Source: Monarcha castaneiventris obscurior (taxonomy: Eukaryota > Chordata > Aves > Passeriformes > Monarchidae). Taken from it: a stretch of DNA of 64,000 nucleotides. Position 1 is the stretch's first letter, and every line of letters begins with the position of its first letter. This document shows positions 9,400 through 21,200 of this stretch, piece by piece. The DNA lies in contig JAMPIT010000894.1 of NCBI GenBank assembly GCA_026261815.1, positions 58,065,647-58,129,646 on the forward strand, written 5' to 3'. A model generated the notes under the pieces. The model was not told the DNA's origin. It ran no database searches and was given only the letters and a program-made list of their open reading frames with translations. Position numbers and translations under genes: made by a program.

Positions 9400-10846
9400 G
9401 TATCTTCTCACTCTCTGTGGCTGTTTATTGTATGTATCTGAGGGTACAATAATAGAAGCGGCCACAGGTAGCGCTGTAGCGGAGGACAAGTAACTTCTTG
9501 GTCACAAGATGGCGGAGACGGACGTACATAACACTGTTTACTATGGTAACCAGGGTGCTGCCATTTTGTTGTACGGACTAGTCCGTAACTTTGCAATTGT
9601 ATTAAAAACTTCCGGAGCGAGCGAGGCTCTAAGGCTGGATTCTGCAGCAATCCGCGCAAAAGCAGGCAACTGAGGGGGACCATGCACCGCAGATAGGGGT
9701 TTTTGTCTAAAGCTGCTTTTGTTGTTCTGTCTTCTCAAGCCCCAAACGGTTCGCTCCACGGACTGCGAAATCGCCCAGGACGAGCCCGCATTTCCCTGCA
9801 CGCCCCCAGATGCTATATACTTTTCTTTTGCTGTTTCTGCTGTGCTGCCAATTGCATCTAATGTTCTGGGCAGCTTGAGATTTGTTACAGTTCGAATTTC
9901 AGCTCCCGCCGGGGGAGGAGGCGGGGCTCCCCCCTCCTCCTTCTGTGCGGTCCACAGAAACTGCTCGCCCATCCAAAATGCCAAGTCTCTCAATTGCTGT
10001 TTCGGGACAGCTGTGAGATGTTTTAATCAAAGTTTTCCGTACACTTCTTTGCTACTGCAAAGTGACTCGGGAAGCTGTGAACAGAATCTCCCCTCCTCTG
10101 CTCCGACTTGCTCTCACAGCCTTTTTGCCTTGGGGAGCTGCACTCTGCGACCCCTGATGCGAACACAGTCTGGCTGCTTAGTACTTTAATACACAGGTTT
10201 GGCATTTGATTTGATTTTCTTTTCTCCTGCCAGCAACAGCTTTTTTTTTTTTCCCCCTCTTCAAAGCGACTTAAAAACTCTGCCTGTGCCTGTGCATACG
10301 TATCATTTGCATTGAATCCCTGCTCCGGCTAAGCCACGGTGAATCAGGCTGTGGGGGGGGGTAGCGGGGAACACACTCACTTCCCTCCTCGCTGCTGTTT
10401 TCCCTTCAGGGGACACCACAGGACACTCTGCAGGCAGCGTTAGTGCCTGTGAAGGGGGTAACTTATCCACCTCCATTCTCTCTGGTTCTGGCACAGTGTG
10501 AAGTGCCTCTACCCCTGGCTCTGGGTGTACAGAGGGTAAGGACGGTATCACGGGGTTCACTCCCCCAGCGAATTCCCGTGCGTACGCCAGGAAGGCAGCT
10601 TGGCTCTGGACGCGCTGCCACTTCTGCTTCAGCTGTTTTTTCCGCCTCCATTTGCCTTAGTGCTGTTATTATCACCTCCCAAAGCATAACTGAGCCTTTT
10701 AGTTTCTTTTCCTCCATCACTTACGGTGTCCCAGAGAGCGATTCCCAGCCTTTCCCACTCCAGAGTGCAGTGAATGCTCTCGTGGGTGGCAAAAATCCCC
10801 TCTCTCGACCCCAACTAAGCAGTCTTTTCAAGACCTCCCAGGTCAT
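9400..10846 (-). pseudogene. gag: gag remnant of the second provirus
   Basis: An ATG at 10844-10846 begins a frame with a Leu-Leu-Ser-Trp-Gly-Arg-Glu-Arg-Gly block, as in the matrix proteins of beta-like retroviruses. It is soon frameshifted, and the next part (Glu-Trp-Glu-Arg-Leu-Gly, then Trp-Asp-Thr-Val) is in another frame near 10760-10720. Further down come proline-rich frames at 10303-10560 and 9541-9993, the latter with a run of five prolines, resembling the linker between matrix and capsid. No major homology region of capsid and no zinc knuckle are seen. The assignment of the proline-rich parts rests on position and composition. Confidence 0.6.
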
Positions 10847-11156
10847 ACTTCAATATCTCTCGCAGAGAGAATATACTGGAGGATGCCGAGAGGCGTCCTG
10901 TTTTCCTTTTAACAGTCCCTCTCCCATACTCAGGCCCCCTGGCCTCACCTCTCGGGTGTCACCGCTGCAGCGAATCTTTTCCAGAGTTCTTCTCCCAGGA
11001 GCATTCTTTGGCCCCAGAACTCTGACCAAGCCGTCTCCGACTCCCCTCGCCACGGTCCAGCCACGGCAAGATCCAACCAGGGCCTCCCGCCTTTTCACTC
11101 CACAAGACCCCCTTCATGACCTAAAGGCATCTGGTCTGTTTCATTAGCGAACGTTT
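10847..11156 (-). other. leader region of the second provirus
   Basis: This is the untranslated stretch between primer binding site and gag start, the place where packaging signals and the splice donor of a retrovirus lie. It is GC-rich. The open frame across 10850-11098 has no recognisable domain and I treat it as chance. Confidence 0.6.
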
Positions 11157-11174
11157 ATCACGTCGGCGGCACCA
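11157..11174 (-). other. primer binding site, tRNA-Trp-like
   Basis: On the - strand the 18 bases begin TGGTG and end CCGACGTGAT, three bases after the LTR. They match the tRNA-Trp primer site used by avian leukosis/sarcoma viruses at 16 of 18 positions as I recall that site; a tRNA-His site fits worse. It is adjacent to the 5' LTR, which confirms the orientation. Confidence 0.75.
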
Positions 11175-11177
11175 ATA

Positions 11178-11533
11178 TGCGGGAATACGGGACCCCTGAA
11201 CAACGAATCAAGCTGATTACACAAGAGTCCGTTTATTGTTTACATTACTCCATTCTTACGCATTTCTGTAACTGTCATTCACACAACCACGCATGACTCG
11301 ATTGGATCCTCCATATTGTCCACGCACCCTGCATGCACCTTTCAGGGAACTTGATTGGTTCTAGTCCAGGATGGTACAGTCCCTCTTTATCTACTTTCTT
11401 GCTGTCTTGTTATTCTGTCTTCCAATGTCTTCTTTCCCAATTTAGCACTTCTTACATTCCTCAGGACCTGATAAGGGTAACTGCACACAACTTGGCTGGG
11501 GCCCCTCTGCCAGGATTCTCATGCCTTACAACA
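11178..11533 (-). mobile_element. 5' LTR of the second provirus
   Basis: 356 bp, the same length as the copy at 3728-4083 and differing from it at 8 positions by eye. It is flanked on the right by GAAGAG (11534-11539), the repeat of 3722-3727, and on the left by the primer binding site. Open frames across it are LTR shadows. Confidence 0.93.
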
Positions 11534-11539
11534 GAAGAG

Positions 11540-14500
11540 AGTGCACATGATGCGGCAAAAGAAGCAATTCCAATATATCACATTGAAGGTACAGAACTCT
11601 AGAGATCAGCACCCCTGAAAGTTCTGTAAAAGCCAATCAAAACCTTGGGAATAAAAGAAATATGGTAAGTCATATATTAGCAATGTTATTAATGACATTC
11701 TAAAACACCTGTCCAAACAACAACATTGGAAGTAGTACCTATTCTTCCTAGCAAGAAAAGCTCTACCAGTAGTTTTTAGTAAAACATATCTCAGTACAGT
11801 AAAAATATTTTATTGCTCAACAATGAGGGCTTGATGTTCCTTTGGGAGACCACTGCATATTTACAGCTCTCTCGAACTACCCTAGGAGATTCTGGGAAGC
11901 TAATCACATATAGCACCTCATTTCACCTGCTACTTATATAAGGAATTCTTAATCGCCTGCCCTAGGCAGTTCATGTCAGTGGTGTCCTGGTGAAAACATC
12001 CACACAGCAGGTGACCAGGTAGGAACAGTTCTTGGTATTTTGCGACATTCAGACACAACCTCACAAAAAATCCTTTCCTAATTTGCCATCTTTCAACGTT
12101 AAAAAGCCTACCCCTAAAGGGCTGTGGCTATGATTTGGTTATCCAAATTTTGAAGAACCAAAGAATTTTCAGTGCTTTTCCCTCTACCTTTTCAGAGGCT
12201 CCCAAAATGCTCAAGCTGATGCCACATGTTGAAACCTCACATCTTGAAGCTTTGTTTTTCTCTACAAGCTAGGAGAGTCAATTTTTTCATTTCTTCCTTC
12301 CTAGCATTTATGTTCCCTCCCTACTTGTTATAATGATATTTCAATGTGTACATCAATATATTAATTTAATCTTAGTGTCTTTTCCATGGCATGATCAGTA
12401 AAACTTTGCAACCCTGCACTTTGTAAACAGTGACAATTCTAGAACACTTGCATTTCCTATTTGACAAAATTGTCCAATTCTAGGAAGAGCTGAGAGCATA
12501 CCACTCAAAGGGGGACTTTTACAAAAGATTTCCATAACTAAACTAAATATCTGGGCTTGTTCTCTCTCCCCATGGCCACTGAAAAAGTCTTCCTGCTTTC
12601 ATACTATTAAACTTTCTTTTTCTAAAAATGCGGATTGCTTCCAGCTGCCAATTGGGAATGATCCTGTACCTATGCTACTTTGTGTCCAAGAAACTATCAG
12701 GGAAAACACTGTCTGACCAGGCCAAATAAAAGAGGCCAGGAATACTTTAGCAGGAAATAGCTTTGGCAATTGAGTTTCAGTTTTGGGAAGTATTCCCTGT
12801 TACTGTTGGACAGGATTTACATCTTGGCGCTATTTGTAAACCATAAACCCCCATTTGGTACAATGATAGCTTTCCACTACATTTTTGAGGCCCAAATAAG
12901 AGCTTTTGTAAAAGTGACACATAAAATGTCTCTCCTTTCATTAACATTGCAATAAACTATATACAGGAAAAATATTATTACCTTCTTTTGAATTGAATTT
13001 TCTCTTGAATCTAGAACTCATGAAATATCTGAAATAGCTTCAGTTGTGTTGTTGCAGCCTTACATTATTCTCAATTTTATAGCAGAGCAGTTTGTTCCAG
13101 CTCATTCTTTAGTTACAGTTCTTCAAAAGGACCCAAAAAATCGGGTTTCACGATGGAACCATGGGGGACTAAATGGCAACCAGATCCTTCAATTTAGTAA
13201 CAGTGTGAGTTTCTTTCACTAAAGATATAAAAGATATAGATACACACAGAAATATAAAAGATATAAATACATCATACAAAGTAATATCTTAGCACCAATA
13301 AGAACTTTTTTAACACATTGAGCAGGCATGCACCTGGTTGAGAGGTCCACATCACATGTTCAACATTTGGGATCTCCATTATACCAGCGTATAACCCACT
13401 CCCAATTTCGTTTATGAAACTCCTAATAAAAAGCCAGGAGGTTGCTCCTCTGAGTCTACCTTTTATCCTTTCCTTATTCCTCTCACTGTAATCCAAATAA
13501 AGAGCCATGATTTCATACCTGCCTGCCCCTGGTGGGTTACCACCTGTTTTGCAGCTGGTGGGTCTCTTTCTTTACATGAAACAGTTTTCAAACCAGCCCT
13601 TCCTTCTGGCACCATGAAACAAATTTTAGTCCCACTAAAACTTAGTGTCCAATTGCCTTCACATAATCACAGCCACAACCCCAAGCCCTGCTGTAATGAT
13701 TCCAAAAGGACAAAAAACTGCAGCAGTTTGAAAACCTGCTTTATTCATCCAAGATTTAATGGTCTGTTTGCTCCTTCTGGAGACTACATATTGTGACATT
13801 TTGCTCAGTCTAACAGATGCTACAAACAATTCTTCTTAAAGCTGCGACCCTTATTCTTGTTTACTGGTTTTGCATAATGTGAAAAGACATATTAACAGTC
13901 TCTCCAGTAACTGAGAATTACTGCAATGGATTTATTCTTTACCAAAGTATCTTTTCCACATACATAAATTTCCAATGTAACTCAACCCTATTATAATGAA
14001 AACTCAGACTTATGCCCTCATATTCCTCCTGATTGTTGTATGATTTCCCTTTTATTTTTATTACTGTCCTCTGACAGCAAATGTATTTTTATTTAAGAAC
14101 CTGAGAAAGAAGCAAGTGTCTTTTCAGGACAAAGGAATAAGGGCAATTCAGAGATTTTATTGGAGAAACATTACCATGATTTAACCTTCACTTAAGAATG
14201 AACTGGTATGCCAGCAGGACAAGTTGAGTTATCATGACATATACTGAGATATTTGATTTCATTGTATTAAGGGAATTTATATAATTCATGTTTGTTGTTC
14301 AGCAAAGTGTGAAGGTCATTTAAGCATGTTTTTATATATTATTTCTAAACTTTGGTGTTAAGATTTCTAAAGTTTGCTGTTAAGATTTTCTTATTCAAAA
14401 CAAAACACATTAACACCTTTTGGATTTCACCAAAGACATTTTTGATTAAGATGGAAAATCTTGTTCCTTGCACAAATGCACTAAATGATGATGTGCAAAT

Positions 14501-15987
14501 TGGACTTGTTAAAAGTGCTTTGTAACAATTATCATATTCAGCCATGCTCATCCTATTTCATACTTATTTCCGCTTAGGTACTTAAACAGCCATCTTCAGT
14601 TTTGTTGTGACGGCATGCTGATAAAAGCAGAGAGATGCTCACACAATCTGCGTAGCTGACCATCACTGCAATCTGCAGCACCCATGTAGCACTCACACCA
14701 GCTGGGTTCACTTTATGTGTCAAGAAACCCCAGCCTGGACAGAAGCAGTGAAGTGAAAGAAGCCTTAAATCCACATTGAGAGAATAAAGCAAGCAGCAAA
14801 ACCCAGCACCAGTGCTTTTCCTAAAGAGGTGAATGCTCTCTATACCTATAAATTTACCCCCTTCCCCTCTTTATCTCTCAGTTTCTTTCTTCTGACACTG
14901 CTATTTCTAAAAAGCATTGTTTTGGAGTGCAATCTGTATGAAAAGTTGCATTGTGTTCAGAGGAACAGATCACTGACCCACAAAAGCCTTCATAATTTAC
15001 CAATCTGCCTTCTGCGTGCACTTAGGGATTCTCCAAAGTTATCTAGGCTGAAGAGATCTTAACAAAGTCTTTTGTATTATACCAACTGCAGAAGCTTCAA
15101 GGGGATTTTTATGCTAATGATTCTCTTTAATCTCCATATAATTCAGGCCACCTAAAAATAGATCTTTTACAAACAATGAATCATCATGACTTTAAGTGGA
15201 TGCAGTTCTGCCACAATTAAGTTGAAATCTCTGTTTCAGAGCACCTTTACTCTCTTCACATAACCACCACCCAATAAGCCACTGACAAAAATCAATGTAG
15301 TTGATTTTTCTGATCTCCTCTTACTTCAGCTGTCAGCACTATGACCAGAGTCAAATAAAGAAACAATTTCAAGTACCATACTAATTTGAAGGATAATTCC
15401 AGACACTAAATAGAACTTAATTTTTTTTAAATTAAGAAAATTAGTCACGAGATTGTCAAATCTCACAATAGTAGCAATAGCCATGGTAATTTCTTTTTTT
15501 AAAGAAAAAAGTACCTAGTCCCAAAGAAGGCTGTAGACCTACTTTTGCTGCTGTTCAACCCTCCTGGAATGTGTGAGAACTCCGAGACACACGCAGCAGC
15601 TGAACCGATTATGTCTGATTAATTAGCATCCATGTTACCTTGCAGATCAGATCCATCTCACAAGTTTTTGCACAGTGGTATTCCACATGCAAAGATATCT
15701 GCTGGTATCTCACTACCAGGAGACAAATAGCTTTACAAATGTATCTCTAAGGTCTGTGCAGGAAGGGGTTAGTTTTTATCTGTCCATAGCCCATTTTATT
15801 CAAAATGTTATTACTAAAGGAAGCAGAAACAGTCATGTTGAAACCCTAAACAGTAATTCAAATGGAAATTAAAAAAAAAAAGACAACTATTCGGTTTCCT
15901 TACTCAATTCTTGTAGATTCTTTGAATTTTACCAACACCCTTATGGAATTCCCTTAAGACAAGTACATAAGATAAAGGATTGTATGT
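11540..15987. other. intergenic AT-rich DNA, nothing recognised
   Basis: No frame here has family features, and splice-site-bounded coding exons are not apparent. A few short repeats of GATATAAAA type occur near 13215-13270. I see no mobile element with defined ends. Confidence 0.6.
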
Positions 15988-16439
15988 TGCTGTTCTCACC
16001 ACGGCCAAGTAGAGAAATGACACAAAGTCCAGGCTCAGGGATAAAAGGAAGCACTTTAATGAATTCTCAGAAGACTTTTATATGTTAGTTTGCGAAGTGT
16101 ATAAAGTGGCATAAGGTAATTGGTTTTTGCCATCCACCCCCTAAGGGGATTGGTCAAGTTCTAAGACACCCATCTCTGAATGTTTTTCCAGTTAGAACCA
16201 TAACAATTCTGCCAAACAACCCGCAGGTGCAAGAAGTTTACAATACTGTAATCTTGTTTAAAGTAATCTGCAGAACTCCCACAAACTACTGCAGAGAGCT
16301 GAAGAAATTCTCTGCTGAGGCTTTTTCAGCATTCATAGATTGTATGCATTTTTCTTAGAAAGAAGGTGGAATAAATGAACTGGAGAGCAAAGGCCAACTA
16401 TTAATATCGGAGGTATAAGGCTACGGGAGAGCCAGGCAT
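15988..16439 (-). mobile_element. possible old LTR
   Basis: On the - strand a CATATAAAAG TATA box (near 16080) is followed by an ATTAAA (near 16060) and a C/T-rich stretch ending GTGAGAACAGCA. That order resembles the U3-R-U5 of a bird LTR. Ends are guessed from TG and CA dinucleotides, and I found no matching target duplication. Confidence 0.35.
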
Positions 16440-16780
16440 TGGCTGGTGAAAAGTAAGCATAAGATAAGATGAAAGATTGTTTTCTGGACTTTTAAAAGCT
16501 TTCATGCATGAACTTCTCTGACATTTGCTTTTGGATCTTATTACATTTTATTTTGTTCTTTTTCAATGGAAGTTAATAGTGTGATCCTTGGGTTAAATTA
16601 TGTACCTTACTAACAGTGAGATATATCTCTCAATTTACCCAAATTTCAGCCTATGGAGCTGCATGACTCTGCTGTGCTAGGGTCCTATAAAACAATGCCA
16701 ATGTCAGTATTGGGTAGCACGATGAAAACAAATCCCCAGAAGTGCCCCAAATGCCATGCAATTGCCATGTAACCTCTCTT

Positions 16781-16938
16781 ACACAGTCACACAGAATTCT
16801 GACACAGAAGTCTGAGCTGGAAGGGACCCACAAGGACCATCGAGTCCAGCTCTTAAATTAATGGCCTATCTGGGGATTGAACCCAGAACTTGGGTGTCAT
16901 TAGCACCATGGTCTAACCAATTGAGCTCATCTCAGGGT
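16781..16938 (-). mobile_element. tRNA-Ile-derived SINE with CR1 tail (TguSINE1-like)
   Basis: Read on the - strand, the head (16938 to about 16860) follows tRNA-Ile: an AGCTCAATTGGTTAGA A-box and a GGTTCAATCCCC B-box. These are the internal pol III promoter. It is joined to a CR1 3' tail (about 16850 to 16781) with the GGAAGGGAC block and terminal short repeats, which lets CR1 enzymes copy it. This head-tail combination is known from zebra finch and other songbirds, so it bears on the host. The head has diverged, for example at the acceptor stem. Confidence 0.8.
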
Positions 16939-17195
16939 CAATGCACAATGAGGAATTAAAGACATTTTTATGCCCACTCTGATTTAAAAAGTGCTTTTTA
17001 AAATTATTGCAATATATTAACCAATTAAACCAATGGGTACAGATGAAAATCACCAACCAGGAGACAAGCATCACAGCTGTGATACCTGTAACTAAGCAGA
17101 CAACCCAAGCAGAGAAACAGATCCTGAAGGACACTAGGAACAGTGAACCCCCCAAACAGTGGGCTTTGCTAAATTTTCCATAATCCTTTCTAATG

Positions 17196-17424
17196 AAACT
17201 AAAGGGGGGGAGATTTACATTAGATGTTAGGAAGAAATTCTTCACTGTGATGGCGTTGAGGCTCTGGCACAGGCTGCCCAGAGAAGTTGTGGATGCCCCA
17301 TCTCTGGAAGGGGCTCTGAGCAGACTGGTGTAGTGAGTGGCATCCCTGCCCATGGCAGGGGTTTGGAACTGGATGACCTTAAGGTTGCTTCTGACACAAG
17401 CCTTTCTATGATTCTATGATTTCT
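17196..17424 (+). mobile_element. CR1 LINE 3' fragment
   Basis: 5'-truncated CR1 tail. It contains the conserved block GAAATTCTTCACTGTGA, then the CAGGCTGCCCAGAGAAGT block, and ends in ATTCTATG-type octamer repeats, the usual CR1 terminus. Confidence 0.9.
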
Positions 17425-17514
17425 GGGCAGCAGAAGAGACTTCTAGTCAAAATGAATCCATTCTCTGGTCAGCCATTTTTGCCAGTCCAGAGCACAAAGA
17501 GGTCAGTGAGAGGT

Positions 17515-18298
17515 GTTAAGATCCAGTTATTAAAATTGTCTCTGCCCAAATTAAGGAGCAAAGAAAGCTAGTATGCTGAAGTCAATACTGCAGATTTTTA
17601 TTTAACAGTAAATGTGGGATGGAGAGGGAGATGTATAAAGAAAAAGAGGAGGGAAGAGAAAGAAAATGACAGAGAGATTCTCGGTGGGACAGCATCCCAT
17701 TGGTCCTCATCTTCCAGTCTTCTCAGTGGTGAGGGTTCCAGTCTTATCAAAGTGACGGTCACAGTCTTGATTCATCTGGGGGTTGGAGAAACCCGCAAAA
17801 CACGGACTACTCCGGGTTTATATTCACACAGGCTCATGTGGTGACGCCCAGTCACCTCCCCTGGAGTGAAGAGCTTTACACTGGATGATTTAATACTCTG
17901 GATCAGGGGACACTTCAGGAGTCTTTGATGGACTATGGCACCTTCTAAGACATTGCAGCTGCCTCTTACATCATCAAAGTTGAGTCAGTTATGGCCCATT
18001 ATGGCCCATCAGGAGAGGTGAATACCTTCAGCCTATGCGTGAATATCCCAGTACCTTCCCAGAGAGGAGTTTTCACACCTGAGCCATGTAAGGGAGGACA
18101 CTGGCCTGATAAAGAACTCTATCCCACCTTGCAGGACTTGCCTCTTATCAGCCTTTTCCCTTATGTTGTTCAACACCCAGCTGGAGGCCTTCCCCCCCCC
18201 TTCCCCCCCTGCCCAACCCCGACATCCCATGATGGGTGTGCACCCCTCTGCCCCTGGGCAGTTTGGTGGTCAACTGCTTCAGTCATTAACCATTAACA
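17515..18298 (-). mobile_element. ERVL-like LTR
   Basis: On the - strand it ends with a CCTTAATTTGGGCAGAG block and GGATCTTAACA, also seen at the end of the LTR at 27934-28636, so the two are one family. A TATA box on the - strand is near 17815 and AATAAA near 17597. No internal genes are adjacent, so it is probably a solo LTR. I could not match a target duplication, and the 18298 edge is approximate. It contains a C-rich run around 18190-18207. Confidence 0.7.
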
Positions 18299-21200
18299 GT
18301 CCAGTCTCTCACAAAAGGGTCTGCATTTTGTGTTAGGGTCAGAAGAGTATTTCTTCAGAGACAGTATTTCTCTATGAATCTGAATTATACCTGAGCCAAG
18401 CTTATATTTAACATTTTATTATTTATCTCTGAAGTGAATATCTAAATCTCTGTCTTGCTGGTTTTGTAAAACTATGTCTAAGAAAATTGCTTTCTCCTCT
18501 AGAAACAGTTCTCACTTAGTCTGCAGATGCTCTGAATGTTGGAGGTGTAACAAATTGGAGCTCTGCACTTAAAAGAATTCAGATTTTTAACTTTTTTGCA
18601 GGAAAGCATTGGTTCTTCCTTCTGGCTAAGTATTAGTAGATTCAGATACACTAACATGAGTACAGTGCTTTTAGATCTGAAGGAGTATTTTCTATAGCAT
18701 TTTATGAACAGAAACACGCATTTCCATGTGAGAAATATGAATGTAATACACACTGATAAAGTAATTCACTTTTGTGGTCAAAGACCACAATGATGAAGGT
18801 GGGAGAGAATTTAGTCACAGGGAGACTTAAATTCAAACTTTCCTACCACCAGTGAAAGGAAATTAGACACTAACAAAGAGTTAAACAAAATCAGGACTCC
18901 AAGAAAGCAAAAAAATTTTTTGAAAGTACTTAGTGTTGCTCAGTGTTGATACTTCGACAAATTACTTGGACAACTACTACATAAGAGGTAAAATAATCCA
19001 ACTTCCACACAAAATATTTGAAAGCCCTTACCTGCCTTTCCCCTTTATAGCTATTTTGACTTTCATCTTCAGTTTCTTCCTCTTTCCACTTCTTCTAGCT
19101 TTCCCTTTCTGCTTATAGTAGTCACCTTCTTACCACAAAACGCTGTTCTCTAAGTTAACAATTATGAAACTGTTACATTCATAGAAGAATTAACATTAAA
19201 ATTTTACTCCAATTTTTTCAGTTACCCTAGAAATTACTGAAGAGAACATCCAAGGAAGTACAATTACATAACATACCCTAAAGGCCTGAAGTAATCTGGC
19301 CTGGAAAAGACCCACTATGACCCACTAAGAATACTTACTGGACCCTACTAAGCCTTGCCATAGCCTGTTTAGAAAGGTTGTTCTTGAATGAATAGTACAC
19401 ATGCGTACATTTTAAGATCAAGTTGCAACTGCAGGCAAAGAAGGGTGACAGTGAGTTTCTTCTGCCATTTCTGAAGGAGCCCTTAACAAGTGCAAAGACA
19501 TCAGGCGTTCACTTTGCTCACCAGCAACTGAAACAAGTATTCTGTGAAATCTGAAAGAATTAAAGGGCCATCTAGCGCTTAGATGCACCTCCCTGCTTAC
19601 AATTTTGTTTACCATTTCTGAGGATCAAGAAATCCTCAGAAGGGTAGATATTCTGATGGTTTCTTATTGTATAAGAAATCAGAATAACCATTTACAGAGT
19701 ATGGCCACAGGAATTAGACTCCCTTGGCTCAGACTAAGTATGAGATTTTTTAAACTTTCAGATCTTATTGCCCAAATGAGCCAGAAAAAGCCTGTGTCAG
19801 GTGGGTTAAGTTACCTCGCATGTGTTGCACATCAAGAACATCAGCACAGGGAACTAGCTTAGAAAATTCTGGTGAGCTGCCATGTGACTAACACAGATTC
19901 CTTGATTCCTACATATTCTTATTCCTTTGAGTTTTCTTTCTTGGTGTTAGACATGTTATTCCCTTACATTACTTAAACCTGCTTATAAATTTCAACTTGT
20001 GCCAGGAAAGTCTTCTCTTACAGTTTGCCAAAAATTTTCCAGCTTTGTACACTTACTATATTCACACCATGATGTCCACCTTAATTATCCATGGATCATG
20101 ATTGCAAAGATGAGTGTTTTGTATTTACAGATTACTTTCTATTAAAATGGACACTATCCTCACCATAGCCCTTTAGTAAATGATATTCCATGGGATTTTT
20201 AGTAGCATACATATCCCAGAAAAATACAACACAAAAAATGTCTATGTCTTTCTCGCCTTGCATTCTACTTTTCGTTCATAGCTTTTCTACAGTGCTGTAG
20301 AAAACAGCATACATTTTCCAGATTAAAAGCTGTTTTTCAGTTGTTTCCTCAATGAATGTTCCACTGTGCAATGCGCTACATACAATCTTACTACTATCCC
20401 AAGAGAGAAAGTATGTGTGGGGAACTTCTAAAGTACCTTTGTCTAGATTAGATTGTTTGTAATGGTGACATCTGTGTATAAACTATCTAAGGAAATATTA
20501 AAAATTGATCCACTTTGGTAAATTACTATTAATGGTTTCATCTACATTTAATTAAAGAAAACCATCGTACATTTCTCGCCTGATGGGCAAGTGATAACAA
20601 CATCATCCTGACTTTGTTGTCATGTTAATTTTTCAGTTTCTGTAACCACTCCATTTTAAATGGAAAGAAATGCAAAAGAAAAAGGATTAACCTGCCCCAC
20701 AGTGCTTTGATTCATCTCCGCTTTGCCTTACTGTTCTCCATTGCTGCCTAAACTGGATAAACCTCCTCAAACTGAAGGAAGAGCAGGTTCCTTTCCCTCC
20801 TCTACAGAGGGACAGCACAATAACTGTGATGAAGAAAGCACCATCTCATGTGTTTCATCATCATCACACAGGTCATTTGTAAATTCCTTTGAATCAGCTG
20901 AAGTGCCCGTGGAAGTTTGTTTGCATTTTTAAACAAATGGCTCTAGTACTTAATACTTTGGAAATTATTTACCAATAAATTTTTCAATTTATACATTTCT
21001 CAGAAAAAAAATGTTAACTGAAAATAGGTCTTACCATAGAAATTTTTGCTAGACAATTTAATTGATCCCATGTTTTGTAGAAAATCATGGTGCATGAGAT
21101 AAATCATTTCAAATCTGCTATGAAGGCTCTTTCAATATGAATGCTGTGAATCTGTCGGTCCATGGGCTGTAAAGCATATACTCTAATGAGTATTTCCAAG

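Larger units (their letters stand above)
3728..11533 (-). mobile_element. class II (alpha/beta-like) endogenous provirus, complete ends
   Basis: A 7806-bp element bounded by two direct 356-bp LTRs and by the six bases GAAGAG at 3722-3727 and 11534-11539, which is the duplication length usual for ERVK-type elements. Transcription direction is - : primer binding site beside the right LTR, polypurine tract beside the left one, and pol reading leftwards. By eye the LTRs differ at 8 of 356 positions (about 2.2%), four of them at CpG sites, so the insertion is fairly young. Inside, pol is recognisable from the reverse transcriptase palm to integrase with many stops, only the start of gag is recognisable, capsid/nucleocapsid/protease are not seen, and env is reduced to a possible tail. 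Two segments, 4203-5560 and 7734-9240, do not look retroviral. Confidence 0.9.

Noticed and set aside
9719..10189. 156-codon frame on the + strand
   Set aside because: It is antisense to the proline-rich gag remnant and shows no domain; cysteine/serine-rich content comes from the complement of that region.
10443..11147. 234-codon frame on the + strand
   Set aside because: It is antisense to the gag start and leader of the second provirus, with no family features.
16860..16938. A functional tRNA-Ile gene on the - strand
   Set aside because: The acceptor stem and several conserved positions are altered and a CR1 tail is fused to it, so it is a SINE head.
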